In this document: piece after piece, positions 26,909-35,318 of the stretch
Numbering within the stretch: the stretch's first letter is position 1
Layout of the letters: each line of letters starts with the position of its first letter
Assembly (NCBI GenBank): GCA_003612395.1
Contig: RAYQ01000004.1
Coordinates: 62,001 to 126,000, forward strand
Length of the DNA: 64,000 nt
From: Parablautia intestinalis
Lineage (GTDB): Bacteria > Bacillota > Clostridia > Lachnospirales > Lachnospiraceae
Direction: 5' to 3'
Made by a program: the position numbers and the translations under genes
Notes under the pieces: generated by a model
Told to the model about the DNA's origin: nothing
Database searches by the model: none
What the model saw: only the letters and a program-made list of their open reading frames with translations

Positions 26909-27875
26909 AAAAAAATTATCCTGCATCCTTTTCTTACTTATCCCATTTTGCACTGTCGGTTGCAGTCAGGCAGGGTATTCCATGCCCTATACCGCTGACA
27001 GTGAAGTGAGCAGTTTCCGGGTGGTTAATTTAGAGCAGGAGAGGGGAACAGCGATTCCTTTTGCCAGTGAGCTTTGTGTTGTAAATTCCAATACGGGATC
27101 TTCAGATGTTGATATGTCAAATGCTGAAGGAGCAGGGCTTTTTGATATTAATGGGCGCAACACCATTTATGCAAAAAATGCCCATGAAAAGCTGTACCCG
27201 GCCAGTCTTACAAAGGTAATGACCACGCTGGTAGCCTTAAAACACAGCTCCGGTGATCTGATGCTTACGGCTACTGCAAATGTAAGAAATTTGGAAGCGG
27301 GTGCCCAGGTCTGCGGTATCAAAGAAGGGGATCAGATGACTCTGGATCAGGCGCTGCATCTGCTGCTTATTAACTCTGCCAATGATGCGGCCGTAATGAT
27401 AGCAGAGGGGGTTGCGGGATCTGTGGAAGCTTTTGCGGATATGATGAACCAGGAAGCGCTGGCGCTTGGCGCCACCAACACTCATTTTGTCAATCCCCAT
27501 GGTCTTCCTGATGAGGATCATTATACCACTGTCTATGATATGTATCTGATTATGAATGCCGCAATTAATTATTCCGCATTTACGGAAATCATCCAGATGG
27601 ATTCTTATACCACCGTTTATACGGACAAAAATGGGGCTTCCAGGGAAGTTTCGGTATCGAGCACCAACCGCTATATGCAGGGGACTGCGGAAATACCGGG
27701 GGGCATTACAATAATAGGAGGAAAAACCGGCACTACAAATGCAGCGGGCCATTGCCTTATCCTTTTATCCCGGGATGCTGCGAGCAATCCTTATATTTCT
27801 GTTATTATGCGGGCTGACGGAGGAGACTTTCTCTATTCCCAGATGACAGATTTATTAGAGGAGATAAATAAATAG
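26904..27875 (+). CDS. D-alanyl-D-alanine carboxypeptidase, lipoprotein-like
   Basis: Penicillin-binding D,D-carboxypeptidase of the DacA/DacF group that trims peptidoglycan stem peptides outside the cell. Counting from ATG 26904: a signal peptide with Cys20 after TVG (lipobox-like), Ser101-Lys104 (SLTK), Ser158-Asn160 (SAN) and Lys274-Gly276 (KTG). The start is uncertain. ATG 26904 is supplied by the third repeat unit and has no ribosome site. The frame is open upstream to GTG 26760, which follows AGAGGAG and overlaps mgsA, and would add 48 residues including three 13-residue repeats in front of the signal peptide. The enzyme call is firm, the start is not. Confidence 0.9.
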   Translation: MLKKLSCILFLLIPFCTVGCSQAGYSMPYTADSEVSSFRVVNLEQERGTAIPFASELCVVNSNTGSSDVDMSNAEGAGLFDINGRNTIYAKNAHEKLYPASLTKVMTTLVALKHSSGDLMLTATANVRNLEAGAQVCGIKEGDQMTLDQALHLLLINSANDAAVMIAEGVAGSVEAFADMMNQEALALGATNTHFVNPHGLPDEDHYTTVYDMYLIMNAAINYSAFTEIIQMDSYTTVYTDKNGASREVSVSSTNRYMQGTAEIPGGITIIGGKTGTTNAAGHCLILLSRDAASNPYISVIMRADGGDFLYSQMTDLLEEINK

Positions 27876-27916
27876 AAAAACAAATAGAAAAACAAGTTTT
27901 GTTTCACAATTAACAG

Positions 27917-27945
27917 TTGTTTTTTACATTGTAATCACTTATAAT
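27917..27945 (+). promoter_or_regulatory. Sigma-A-like promoter for the P-loop gene
   Basis: TTGTTT (27917-27922) and TATAAT (27940-27945) at 17-base spacing, about 70 bases before the P-loop gene. Confidence 0.6.
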
Positions 27946-28018
27946 TAATTTATGCATAATCTAAGTTTCTATGACCCAGGTTTATATGCAAGCCAATATA
28001 CTTCAGGAGGTATTACCA

Positions 28019-28444
28019 ATGGTTCAATTAATAGTTGGAAATAAAGGAAAAGGCAAGACCAAGCATTTGTTAGATCAGGTAAATGGGCAGGTACAGAGCG
28101 CATCCGGCAATATCGTGTATCTGGACAAAAGCACGAAGCATATGTATGAGCTGAATAATAAGATCAGGCTGATAGATGTATCATCCTATTTGCTCTCCGA
28201 TTCAGATGAATTTGTTGGTTTTATCAGCGGCATTATTTCACAGGATCATGATTTAGAGCAGGTGTACGTTGACAACTTCTTAAAGATAGCACACCTGGAA
28301 CAGGAGGGCAGTAATATAGAGCCTGTCATTCAAAAGTTAGATAAATTAGGCGAAGCATTCAAGATAAACTTTTATATAAGTGTTTCACTGGATGAAGCAG
28401 ATATTCCCGCTTCAATTAAAGATAAAGTAGCTGTTTCTTTATAA
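28019..28444 (+). CDS. Small P-loop protein of unknown function
   Basis: A 141-residue soluble protein with a Walker A motif near the N-terminus (VGNKGKGKTK), then VYLDKST and, in the middle, VYVDNFLKIA, whose Asp could act as Walker B. It is much shorter than usual P-loop ATPases and has no further domain. ATG 28019 has AGGAGGT at ideal spacing, its own promoter upstream and a strong terminator directly after, so it is a monocistronic gene. I do not recognise a named family; nucleotide binding is inferred from the motif. Confidence 0.75.
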   Translation: MVQLIVGNKGKGKTKHLLDQVNGQVQSASGNIVYLDKSTKHMYELNNKIRLIDVSSYLLSDSDEFVGFISGIISQDHDLEQVYVDNFLKIAHLEQEGSNIEPVIQKLDKLGEAFKINFYISVSLDEADIPASIKDKVAVSL

Positions 28445-28452
28445 ATTACATA

Positions 28453-28480
28453 CCCCCGGAAGTTTCCGGGGGATTTTTCT
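28453..28480 (+). terminator. Terminator after the P-loop gene
   Basis: CCCCCGGA paired with TCCGGGGG, four-base loop AGTT, followed by ATTTTTCT. Confidence 0.9.
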
Positions 28481-28577
28481 GTGTACAGGTCTGTGCAGCG
28501 GAAATATGCCGTGAAAGCGTTGTGCTGGCTGCACGATGAATTATTCGTTCAAAAATTCGTTCAAAAAGGAGTCTTTA

Positions 28578-29975
28578 TTGGAAAATAGTAGAAATAATAA
28601 GGTCATAAACATAAGAGACGGGCGACCTTTTCGCATTAATATTGGTGTGGTCATTTTTGTGGTCATTTTTGTGTACATCATTATCTGCGTCTTTATGTAC
28701 TTTACCCAAAAGCACATAGAGGGACACCAGGTAAAAATGGGTGCACTTTCTTCCAACAATATCTATAAAGGGATTGCACTCAGGGATGAAGAAATTGTCA
28801 ATGCACAGGAGGCGGGATATGTGAACTATTATGCCCGGGAGGGGGAGCGCGTTGGTGTAGGCAATCTGGTCTATACGCTGGATGAGTCCGGAAGACTGGC
28901 AGATTATATCAGCACGGAAACGGACAGCACTACACTGACCACCAGAGATTTAAATGAATTAAGGACAGAAATTCTCGGCTTCAGAAACAGCTTTGACCCT
29001 GAATATTTTTCTTCTGTTTATGATTTCAAATATAATGTGAAAGGAACCGTACTAAAGCTTGCCAATGCCAACATTTTGGAAAATGTTGATAAAATAAACA
29101 GTTCCGGTTTATCAGAACTGATTTCTTTCTGTAATGCTCCGGCTACCGGGATCTTAATTTATTCGGTGGACGGATATGAAAATCTTACTTTAGAAGAGTT
29201 TACATCCGAATTATTTGATACGAAAAATTATGAAAAAACACAGCTGATCAGTAATGAACTGGTAGAAGCCGGGCAGCCCGTATACAAAATATCAACCAAT
29301 GAAGATTGGTCTATTGTGATACAAACCGATCAGGAAAAAGCGGACGAGCTATTAAAGGCGGAATTCGTCAAGGTAAAGTTTTTAAAAAATCAGGATACCT
29401 CATGGGGAGAGGTTTCTTCCTACACAAATGCAACAGGGGAAATCTTTGTGAAGCTCACGTTTACCAATTCCATGGTAACTTTCTGTACGGACCGTTTTAT
29501 TGATATTGAGCTTATTTTAGAGGAGGAAACCGGCCTGAAAATTCCCAATTCTGCCATTGTGGAAAAAGAATTTTTTATTGTTCCTAAAGAATATGTCACC
29601 CAGGGTGGCAATAATTACGGCTACGGCGTAATGCGTGAAGCTTATGGCGAGGATGGCACCGCCACCACTGAGTTTGTTGAAACTACCATATACGGAGAAA
29701 CAGAGACAGAATATTATCTGGATGATATGGTCCTTCGGGTTGGAGATTATATTATCAAGCCGGAAACAAGTGAAAAAGAGGCTTTGAGCAAGCGTGGAAG
29801 CCTTACGGGCGTGTACAATATCAACAAAGGATACGCGGATTTTAAGCAGATCAATGTTTTATACAAAAATGATGAATATTCTATTGTTAAGTCCAACACC
29901 CAATATGGACTTAATGTATATGACTATATTGTATTAGACGCAAGTACCGTAGTAGATGATGAGTTCATTTATTAA
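28578..29975 (+). CDS. HlyD-like membrane-anchored protein
   Basis: A 465-residue protein with a short cytoplasmic N-terminus, one membrane segment (about residues 22-46) and a large extracytoplasmic part. The part after the membrane segment, GIALRDEEIVNAQEAGYVNYYAREGERV, resembles the lipoyl/barrel-sandwich domain of HlyD-type adaptor proteins. No ABC transporter or inner-membrane pump lies beside it; instead YggS and SepF genes follow, an arrangement seen in Lachnospiraceae that hints at an envelope or division role. TTG 28578 is favoured because AAAAAGGAG lies just upstream; an ATG at 28536 is in frame but lacks such a site. Confidence 0.75.
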   Translation: MENSRNNKVINIRDGRPFRINIGVVIFVVIFVYIIICVFMYFTQKHIEGHQVKMGALSSNNIYKGIALRDEEIVNAQEAGYVNYYAREGERVGVGNLVYTLDESGRLADYISTETDSTTLTTRDLNELRTEILGFRNSFDPEYFSSVYDFKYNVKGTVLKLANANILENVDKINSSGLSELISFCNAPATGILIYSVDGYENLTLEEFTSELFDTKNYEKTQLISNELVEAGQPVYKISTNEDWSIVIQTDQEKADELLKAEFVKVKFLKNQDTSWGEVSSYTNATGEIFVKLTFTNSMVTFCTDRFIDIELILEEETGLKIPNSAIVEKEFFIVPKEYVTQGGNNYGYGVMREAYGEDGTATTEFVETTIYGETETEYYLDDMVLRVGDYIIKPETSEKEALSKRGSLTGVYNINKGYADFKQINVLYKNDEYSIVKSNTQYGLNVYDYIVLDASTVVDDEFIY

Positions 29976-30097
29976 GCACTGGCAGGAGCGTAGAGCATAT
30001 ACCTCATTATGGAAGGTCTATTCATTGCTTATACCGCAGGGGAGAATTCCTGGAAGTTCGATGGGGGACATACAGTTTTTAATAGGGAGGAAATGCT

Positions 30098-30850
30098 GTG
30101 GAGGAATTAAAAAAGCCTGAGATATCTAATACGGAAAAAGAGCATGGCTTTATCAGTAAAAACCTTGATTTGGTCAGCCGGAATATTGCAAAAGCATGTG
30201 AGAGGGCAGGACGGGATAAAGCAGATGTGACGCTGATTGCCGTCAGCAAAACCAAACCTGTCTCCATGCTTATGGAGGCTTACAGACATGGATGCAGGCA
30301 GTTCGGTGAAAACAAGGTACAGGAGCTGTCCCAAAAGTATGAAGAGATGCCAAAGGACATCCAGTGGCATATGATTGGCCATTTACAGAGAAATAAAGTA
30401 AAATATGTAGTGGGAAAGGCCGCATTAATCCATAGTGTGGATTCGCTAAAACTTGCGGAGGAAATTAGCCGAGAAGCCGTGAAAAAACAGCTGGAAGTTT
30501 CTATACTTATTGAGGTAAACATTGCCAATGAAGAAAGCAAATACGGCGTTGCTTTATCAGATGCGGAGAAATTAATACACGGGGCCGCACTACTCCCCAA
30601 TATTCACATACAAGGACTTATGGCAATTGCCCCTTATGTAGAGGATCCGGAAGAAAATCGACATTATTTTACGCTGCTTAAGCAATTATCTGTTGACATA
30701 AAACAGAAAAACATTGATAATGTTAATATGAATGTCCTGTCAATGGGTATGACAGGTGATTACCTGACTGCCATAGAGGAGGGTGCCACGCATGTCCGTG
30801 TTGGGACAGGTATCTTTGGGGAAAGGCACTATCCCTTTCAGGATATCTAG
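30098..30850 (+). CDS. PLP homeostasis protein YggS/YlmE
   Basis: Single-domain fold III PLP-binding protein (COG0325) involved in vitamin B6 and amino-acid homeostasis. Lys51 in LIAVSKTKP is the PLP lysine, and FGENKVQEL and SMGMTGDY are family signatures. It has an N-terminal extension of about 17 residues. The GTG start at 30098 follows GGGAGG. It precedes sepF, the usual Firmicutes order, and may share its transcript. Confidence 0.93.
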   Translation: MEELKKPEISNTEKEHGFISKNLDLVSRNIAKACERAGRDKADVTLIAVSKTKPVSMLMEAYRHGCRQFGENKVQELSQKYEEMPKDIQWHMIGHLQRNKVKYVVGKAALIHSVDSLKLAEEISREAVKKQLEVSILIEVNIANEESKYGVALSDAEKLIHGAALLPNIHIQGLMAIAPYVEDPEENRHYFTLLKQLSVDIKQKNIDNVNMNVLSMGMTGDYLTAIEEGATHVRVGTGIFGERHYPFQDI

Positions 30851-30940
30851 TATAAAAGGCAGACAATAACCTTTTATATAATAAATCTGTGCTCACCAAA
30901 ATGTATTATATATATGTTGGTGGCAGGAATGAGGTATTAT

Positions 30941-31441
30941 ATGAGTGTAATGGATAAATTTCTCAATTACATGAAGCTAAACGAGGATGATGACGATTTC
31001 TATGATGATGAATATTATGAAGATACTATCGTAGAGGAAAAAAATAAAAAGGTGCCTGTCATGAAAGAGGAACCTGTATACGAGGAAGAAAAACCGATCA
31101 AGAAAGCAACCCCCAAGGTTACTCCAATGCGCCAGACCCGCAAGACCGGAAACGGTATGGAGGTATGTGTGATTAAACCTACTTCCATTGAGGATGCCAG
31201 AGAGATTACCGAAACCCTGCTCGCTAACAGAACCGTAGTCCTTAATTTAGAGGGGCTGGATGTAGATATCGCACAGCGGATTATTGATTTTACATCAGGT
31301 TCTTGTTTTGCCATCAGTGGCAATCTGCAGAAAATTTCCAATTACATATTTATTATCACGCCAGCTATCGTGGATATATCAGGCGATTTTCAGGAAATTT
31401 TATCAGGCTCCTTTGATGTGCCAATCAATAATGGATTGTAA
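30941..31441 (+). CDS. sepF: Cell division protein SepF
   Basis: FtsZ-bundling membrane anchor of the divisome. The N-terminal amphipathic helix MDKFLNYMKL is followed by an acidic linker and a basic/Pro linker (about residues 20-65). The SepF core has ISNYIFIITP near its end and GSCFAISGNLQ. 166 residues. ATG 30941 has GAGGT five bases upstream; a longer in-frame start at 30914 has no support. A terminator follows at 31447-31478. Confidence 0.93.
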   Translation: MSVMDKFLNYMKLNEDDDDFYDDEYYEDTIVEEKNKKVPVMKEEPVYEEEKPIKKATPKVTPMRQTRKTGNGMEVCVIKPTSIEDAREITETLLANRTVVLNLEGLDVDIAQRIIDFTSGSCFAISGNLQKISNYIFIITPAIVDISGDFQEILSGSFDVPINNGL

Positions 31442-31446
31442 AGCTT

Positions 31447-31478
31447 AAAGCTTCCTGCCTTAGCGGGAAGCTTTTTTT
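31447..31478 (+). terminator. Terminator after sepF
   Basis: AAAGCTTCC paired with GGAAGCTTT, followed by a T run (CTTTTTTTAC). A 39-bp repeat copy abuts it. Confidence 0.85.
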
Positions 31479-31516
31479 ACTAAATAAGCCGGATACCGAA
31501 GCGTGGCAGCAAAAGA
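31478..31516 (-). repeat. 39-bp repeat copy, minus orientation
   Basis: On the minus strand GCTGCCACGCTTCGG...CCGGCTTATTTAG; it sits between the sepF terminator and the aroB ribosome site. Confidence 0.7.
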
Positions 31517-31537
31517 ATAAGTGAAAGAGGTAGATGA

Positions 31538-32641
31538 ATGGATAGCAGACTAAATATTTTATATAATAAAAAACCTTGTTATGATATTGTATTTTCAGCT
31601 GATTTTCAGAGACTGATTCATGAATTAAAGGGATTGGAAATAGAAAGCAGGAGAGTATGTGTTGTGACAGACTCCCATGTTGCCTCCTTATACGGCGATC
31701 AGATTATGGATCTTTTGGAAGGTGAATGCAAAGAAAAGGCGTTATTTTCCTTCCCGGCAGGAGAGGAGAACAAGACACTGTCAACCGTAAAGGATATCTA
31801 TACCTTCCTTATAGAAAAAAAGTTTGACAGGAAAGATCTTCTGCTTGCCTTAGGCGGCGGGGTAGTTGGCGATATCACCGGCTTTGTGGCAGCTACCTAT
31901 TTAAGAGGAATTGATTTTGTACAGATTCCCACAACACTGCTCGCCCAGGCTGATTCCAGCATTGGCGGGAAAACAGGGGTTGATTTTGACGGCTACAAAA
32001 ATATGGTTGGAGCCTTTTATATGCCTAAGCTTGTTTATATGAATGTAAGTGTCCTGAAAACGTTAGATGGACGTCAGTTTTATAGCGGATTTGCTGAAAT
32101 TATGAAGCACGGGCTGATTAAAGACGGTATTTTTTATGAGTGGCTCCTTGAGAACATGTATGAAATCTGTGACCGGAATGTGGATATAATGCAGGAGATG
32201 GTGGAGAGAAGTTGCAAAATCAAGAAGCTTGTGGTTGAAAAAGATCCCACCGAAAAAGGGGAGAGGGCGCTTTTAAACTTTGGCCACACTATTGGTCATG
32301 CCATTGAGAAAAGCAAAAATTTCACCTTGACGCATGGTGAGTGTGTGGCTCTTGGAGCGGTTGCGGCTGCCTTTATTTCATGGAAACATTCATGGCTCTC
32401 TATGGAGGAATACTACGAGATACGGGATATGTTTGTTCCTTTTAACCTGCCGATTTCCATTGAGGATATAGATCCACAGGAAATACTAAAACTTACAAAA
32501 TCCGATAAAAAAATGGAGAACGGCAGCATTAAGTTTATTCTCTTAAAAAAGGTAGGTAAGGCTGTGATTGACAGAAATGTTTCTGATGAGGACATCCTGA
32601 ATGCTCTTTCTGAAATACATTATGTGGAGGATGGAGAGTAG
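31538..32641 (+). CDS. aroB: 3-dehydroquinate synthase
   Basis: Second step of the shikimate pathway, DAHP to 3-dehydroquinate, needing NAD and a divalent metal. LALGGGVVGDITGFVAATYL is the NAD-binding glycine-rich stretch, with PTTLLAQADSSIGGKTGVD following. The metal ligands are Glu in FAEIMKHG and His in LNFGHTIGHAIE and LTHGECVALG. 367 residues, full length. ATG 31538 follows AGAGGTAGATG. lspA starts four bases after the stop. Confidence 0.96.
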   Translation: MDSRLNILYNKKPCYDIVFSADFQRLIHELKGLEIESRRVCVVTDSHVASLYGDQIMDLLEGECKEKALFSFPAGEENKTLSTVKDIYTFLIEKKFDRKDLLLALGGGVVGDITGFVAATYLRGIDFVQIPTTLLAQADSSIGGKTGVDFDGYKNMVGAFYMPKLVYMNVSVLKTLDGRQFYSGFAEIMKHGLIKDGIFYEWLLENMYEICDRNVDIMQEMVERSCKIKKLVVEKDPTEKGERALLNFGHTIGHAIEKSKNFTLTHGECVALGAVAAAFISWKHSWLSMEEYYEIRDMFVPFNLPISIEDIDPQEILKLTKSDKKMENGSIKFILLKKVGKAVIDRNVSDEDILNALSEIHYVEDGE

Positions 32642-32645
32642 AAAT

Positions 32646-33176
32646 ATGAGCAGACATAAATTAAAATTACTCATTTTCGATTTGTTCTTTCTGATTTTAC
32701 TTGTTTTAGTGGATCAATTTACCAAGTATATAGCGGTATTAAAGCTGAAAGCACAGCCGGCCTTCAGTATTATTGACGGTGTACTTGAATTTAATTACCT
32801 GGAAAACCGCGGCGCTGCTTTTGGCATGCTGCAAAATCAAAAATTCTTTTTCATCATTGTTGCATCGGCTTTTTTGTGTGTGATTGTTTATGTCCTTTTT
32901 AAATCACCGGATGAAAAAAAATATACCAGGCTTCATGTTTTATTAATCATGATTGCAGGCGGGGCAGTGGGAAATATGATTGACAGGCTGCGCTTTGATT
33001 ATGTAGTGGATTTTATTTATATTGCACTAATTAATTTCCCTATTTTTAATGTGGCAGACATGTATGTCACATTTTCTACCGCAGTTATGATCTTTCAGGT
33101 GCTTTTTGTCTATAAGGAAAATGATTTTGACTTTTTAAAATCAGGAAAATTAATAAATGATGAACGAAGATTGTAA
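32646..33176 (+). CDS. lspA: Lipoprotein signal peptidase (signal peptidase II)
   Basis: Aspartyl protease in the membrane that removes signal peptides from prolipoproteins. Four membrane segments. The catalytic Asp pair lies in IDRLRFDYVVDFI and FNVADMYV, and LENRGAAFGML is the conserved third motif. ATG 32646 is favoured, with GGAG nine bases upstream, giving 176 residues; an in-frame ATG at 32631 is possible. The coding end overlaps the pseudouridine synthase gene by 20 bases. Confidence 0.94.
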   Translation: MSRHKLKLLIFDLFFLILLVLVDQFTKYIAVLKLKAQPAFSIIDGVLEFNYLENRGAAFGMLQNQKFFFIIVASAFLCVIVYVLFKSPDEKKYTRLHVLLIMIAGGAVGNMIDRLRFDYVVDFIYIALINFPIFNVADMYVTFSTAVMIFQVLFVYKENDFDFLKSGKLINDERRL

Positions 33177-34083
33177 TAAATTCTATTTTGTCATAACAGA
33201 GGAGTCAGAGGATGAGCGGCTGGATAAATGTTTGGGCGCTCTGATGGAGGGTTTGTCCCGTTCTTATCTTCAAAAGCTTCTTAATGGCGGCAATATCACT
33301 GTAAATGGAAAGCAAAAAAAGCCCGGCTATCGTGTCAGAACAGATGATCAAATAGAGCTTATTCTTCCACCGGTCAGCATTCCCAATATTACGCCGGAAA
33401 ATATCCCGCTTGATATTTTGTATGAGGACAGGTCTGTAATTGTAGTAAATAAGCCCAAAGGCATGGTGGTACATCCTGCCCCGGGACACTATACCGGAAC
33501 GCTTGTAAACGCTCTTTTATTCCACTGCAGAGGCGAATTAAGCGGTATTAACGGTATTTTAAGGCCTGGTATTGTGCACCGGATTGACAAAGACACTACC
33601 GGTTCGGTTATAGCCTGTAAAAATGACAGGGCACACGCCTGTATCGCCGGACAATTAAAGCAGCACACCATCGTAAGAATGTATCATGCCATTGTACATG
33701 GGATACTAAAAGAAGATGAAGGAACTGTACACACCATGATTGGCAGACATCCAACAGACCGAAAACGCATGTCTGTGCTTCAAAATGGCGGCAAAGAGGC
33801 CATTACCCATTACAAGGTCTTAAAATACCTTGGCAGCTATTCTTATATAGAATGCAGGCTGGAGACGGGCCGTACACACCAGATACGTGTCCATATGGCT
33901 TATCTGGGCCATCCGCTGGTGGGAGATGTTGTTTATGGCCCTAAAAGCTGTCCTTTTCATCTGGAAGGCCAAACGCTCCATGCCAAAGTTTTAGGATTTT
34001 CCCACCCGGAAACCGGGGAATATATAGAGACAGATGCTCCATTACCCCGGTACTTTCAGGAATTATTGATTAAAATGCATTGA
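33157..34083 (+). CDS. RluA-family pseudouridine synthase (RluD-like)
   Basis: Converts uridine to pseudouridine in rRNA, possibly in 23S helix 69 as RluD does. An N-terminal S4 RNA-binding domain (about residues 12-70) precedes the catalytic domain, with the nucleophile Asp in GIVHRIDKDTTG and the RTHQIRVHM motif later. 308 residues. ATG 33157 lies inside the end of lspA, the classic lspA-rluD coupling of Firmicutes; a second ATG follows directly. The exact target is not shown. Confidence 0.92.
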   Translation: MMNEDCNKFYFVITEESEDERLDKCLGALMEGLSRSYLQKLLNGGNITVNGKQKKPGYRVRTDDQIELILPPVSIPNITPENIPLDILYEDRSVIVVNKPKGMVVHPAPGHYTGTLVNALLFHCRGELSGINGILRPGIVHRIDKDTTGSVIACKNDRAHACIAGQLKQHTIVRMYHAIVHGILKEDEGTVHTMIGRHPTDRKRMSVLQNGGKEAITHYKVLKYLGSYSYIECRLETGRTHQIRVHMAYLGHPLVGDVVYGPKSCPFHLEGQTLHAKVLGFSHPETGEYIETDAPLPRYFQELLIKMH

Positions 34084-34123
34084 TAAGTAAAAATTGAATC
34101 ATTGAAAATTTTCAGACAATAGA

Positions 34124-34152
34124 TTGAATTTCTGTTGTATTTTGTGTATAAT
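34124..34152 (+). promoter_or_regulatory. Sigma-A-like promoter for cytidylate kinase-like gene 1
   Basis: TTGAAT (34124-34129), 17-base spacer, TATAAT (34147-34152), about 78 bases upstream of the start. Confidence 0.65.
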
Positions 34153-34229
34153 AAATTTATTAAGGATGCGTCCGTTAAACTTCCATGAAGCAGTGGGAGC
34201 CGAACGCATTATAGATAGGAGGTTTGTGT

Positions 34230-34856
34230 ATGAATACTGTAATCACAATTGGCCGTCAATTTGGCTCCGGAGGCCGTGAAATCGGAGAAAAAGTAGCAGA
34301 ATATTTTGGCATTAAATGCTATGATAATGAGCTTTTAAGCAGAGCTGCAAAAGAGAGTGGTTTCTGTGAAGAAATGCTTGAAAATCATGATGAAAGACCC
34401 ACTAATTCATTTCTTTATAATCTGGTTATGGATACTTATTCTTTCGGATATAACGCGTCACACTTTGTAGATATGCCAATCAGCCATAAGGTTTTTTTAG
34501 CTCAATTTGATACCATCAAGAAAATTGCCAAAGAGGAGCCCTGTGTTATCGTAGGCCGCTGTGCGGACTATGCGTTAAGTGATATGAAAAACTGCGTGCA
34601 CATCTTTATCTATGGCAATGAGGAATGCAAAACAAAAAGAATTATGAAAAAATATGATTTGGATGCTGTAAAAGCAAAGGATATGTGCATTAAGAAAGAC
34701 AAACAGCGCCAAAGCTATTATAACTATTATTCTTCCAAAAAGTGGGGGCGTGCTGACAGCTACGATTTATGTATCAATAGCAGTATTCTTGGCGTGGATG
34801 GCACAGTAAAGCTTTTAACACAATATATTGAAGATTTTGAGACAAAAAATGCCTGA
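34230..34856 (+). CDS. Cytidylate kinase-like family protein (copy 1)
   Basis: A 208-residue P-loop kinase of the 'cytidylate kinase-like' family. The P-loop is ITIGRQFGSGGREIG, with CVIVGRCADYAL in the middle and a region of KRIMKK/KDKQRQSYYNYY that resembles the lid. It is not the housekeeping Cmk, which has a different order of motifs; the true substrate is unknown. ATG 34230 has AGGAGGT six bases upstream. A closely related protein is encoded at 42215-42838. It has its own promoter and a terminator-like hairpin at 35003-35039. Confidence 0.82.
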   Translation: MNTVITIGRQFGSGGREIGEKVAEYFGIKCYDNELLSRAAKESGFCEEMLENHDERPTNSFLYNLVMDTYSFGYNASHFVDMPISHKVFLAQFDTIKKIAKEEPCVIVGRCADYALSDMKNCVHIFIYGNEECKTKRIMKKYDLDAVKAKDMCIKKDKQRQSYYNYYSSKKWGRADSYDLCINSSILGVDGTVKLLTQYIEDFETKNA

Positions 34857-35002
34857 ATTGTAATATATGATATGTTATTTGCGATATTTTTCTTTAAAAA
34901 CAAGAAATTATTTTATTATTAATAAAGAACTTTTGTTATTTATATCGGTTAATTTATGTATATTTTTTTAATATCAAATGTTACCATGTGATTATTAACG
35001 AT

Positions 35003-35039
35003 ACCTCGATTATTTATTATCAATAATCGAGGTGTTTTG
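35003..35039 (+). terminator. Terminator-like hairpin after kinase-like gene 1
   Basis: ACCTCGATTATT (35003-35014) pairs perfectly with AATAATCGAGGT (35022-35033), followed by GTTTTG. The T tract is short and the hairpin lies 150 bases past the stop, so efficiency is uncertain. Confidence 0.6.
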
Positions 35040-35167
35040 CTACATTGAACGAAAATAATTATCTTGTGTTTTAACATTACATTTGTTTTTCTCTCAAATA
35101 AAAGATATTTTGCGTGTTATTTAATTTTTATATTATATCAAAAATTAATTATTTTAGCTTGCCATAT

Positions 35168-35215
35168 ATTTCACACATCCTGAATTTATACGCCTGCCAA
35201 GGCGGGAGTGTCAGG
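35168..35215 (+). repeat. Second repeat type, copy 2
   Basis: The first 16 bases are identical to 14426-14441, then a similar stretch with GCC/GGC pairing and TCAGGG. No gene overlaps it. Confidence 0.55.
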
Positions 35216-35250
35216 GTGATTATTGGGCATTATGTTTGTTATAAAAGTGC

Positions 35251-35298
35251 GGCTTGTAACTATTCGCAAAACACAAGTTTAACGAATAGTTACAAGCC
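35251..35298. terminator. Perfect 16-bp inverted repeat downstream of the acyltransferase gene
   Basis: GGCTTGTAACTATTCG (35251-35266) and CGAATAGTTACAAGCC (35283-35298) with a 16-base loop. On the minus strand it follows the acyltransferase stop at 35319 and is followed by GCACTTTTAT, so it could act as its terminator. Confidence 0.5.
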
Positions 35299-35318
35299 AT
35301 AGTTTTCCAAATTGCATA

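Larger units (their letters stand above)
34857..35318. other. AT-rich intergenic region of about 460 bases
   Basis: No gene seen. It holds a terminator (35003-35039), the second copy of the other repeat type (35168-35215) and a perfect 16-bp inverted repeat (35251-35298). Confidence 0.6.
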
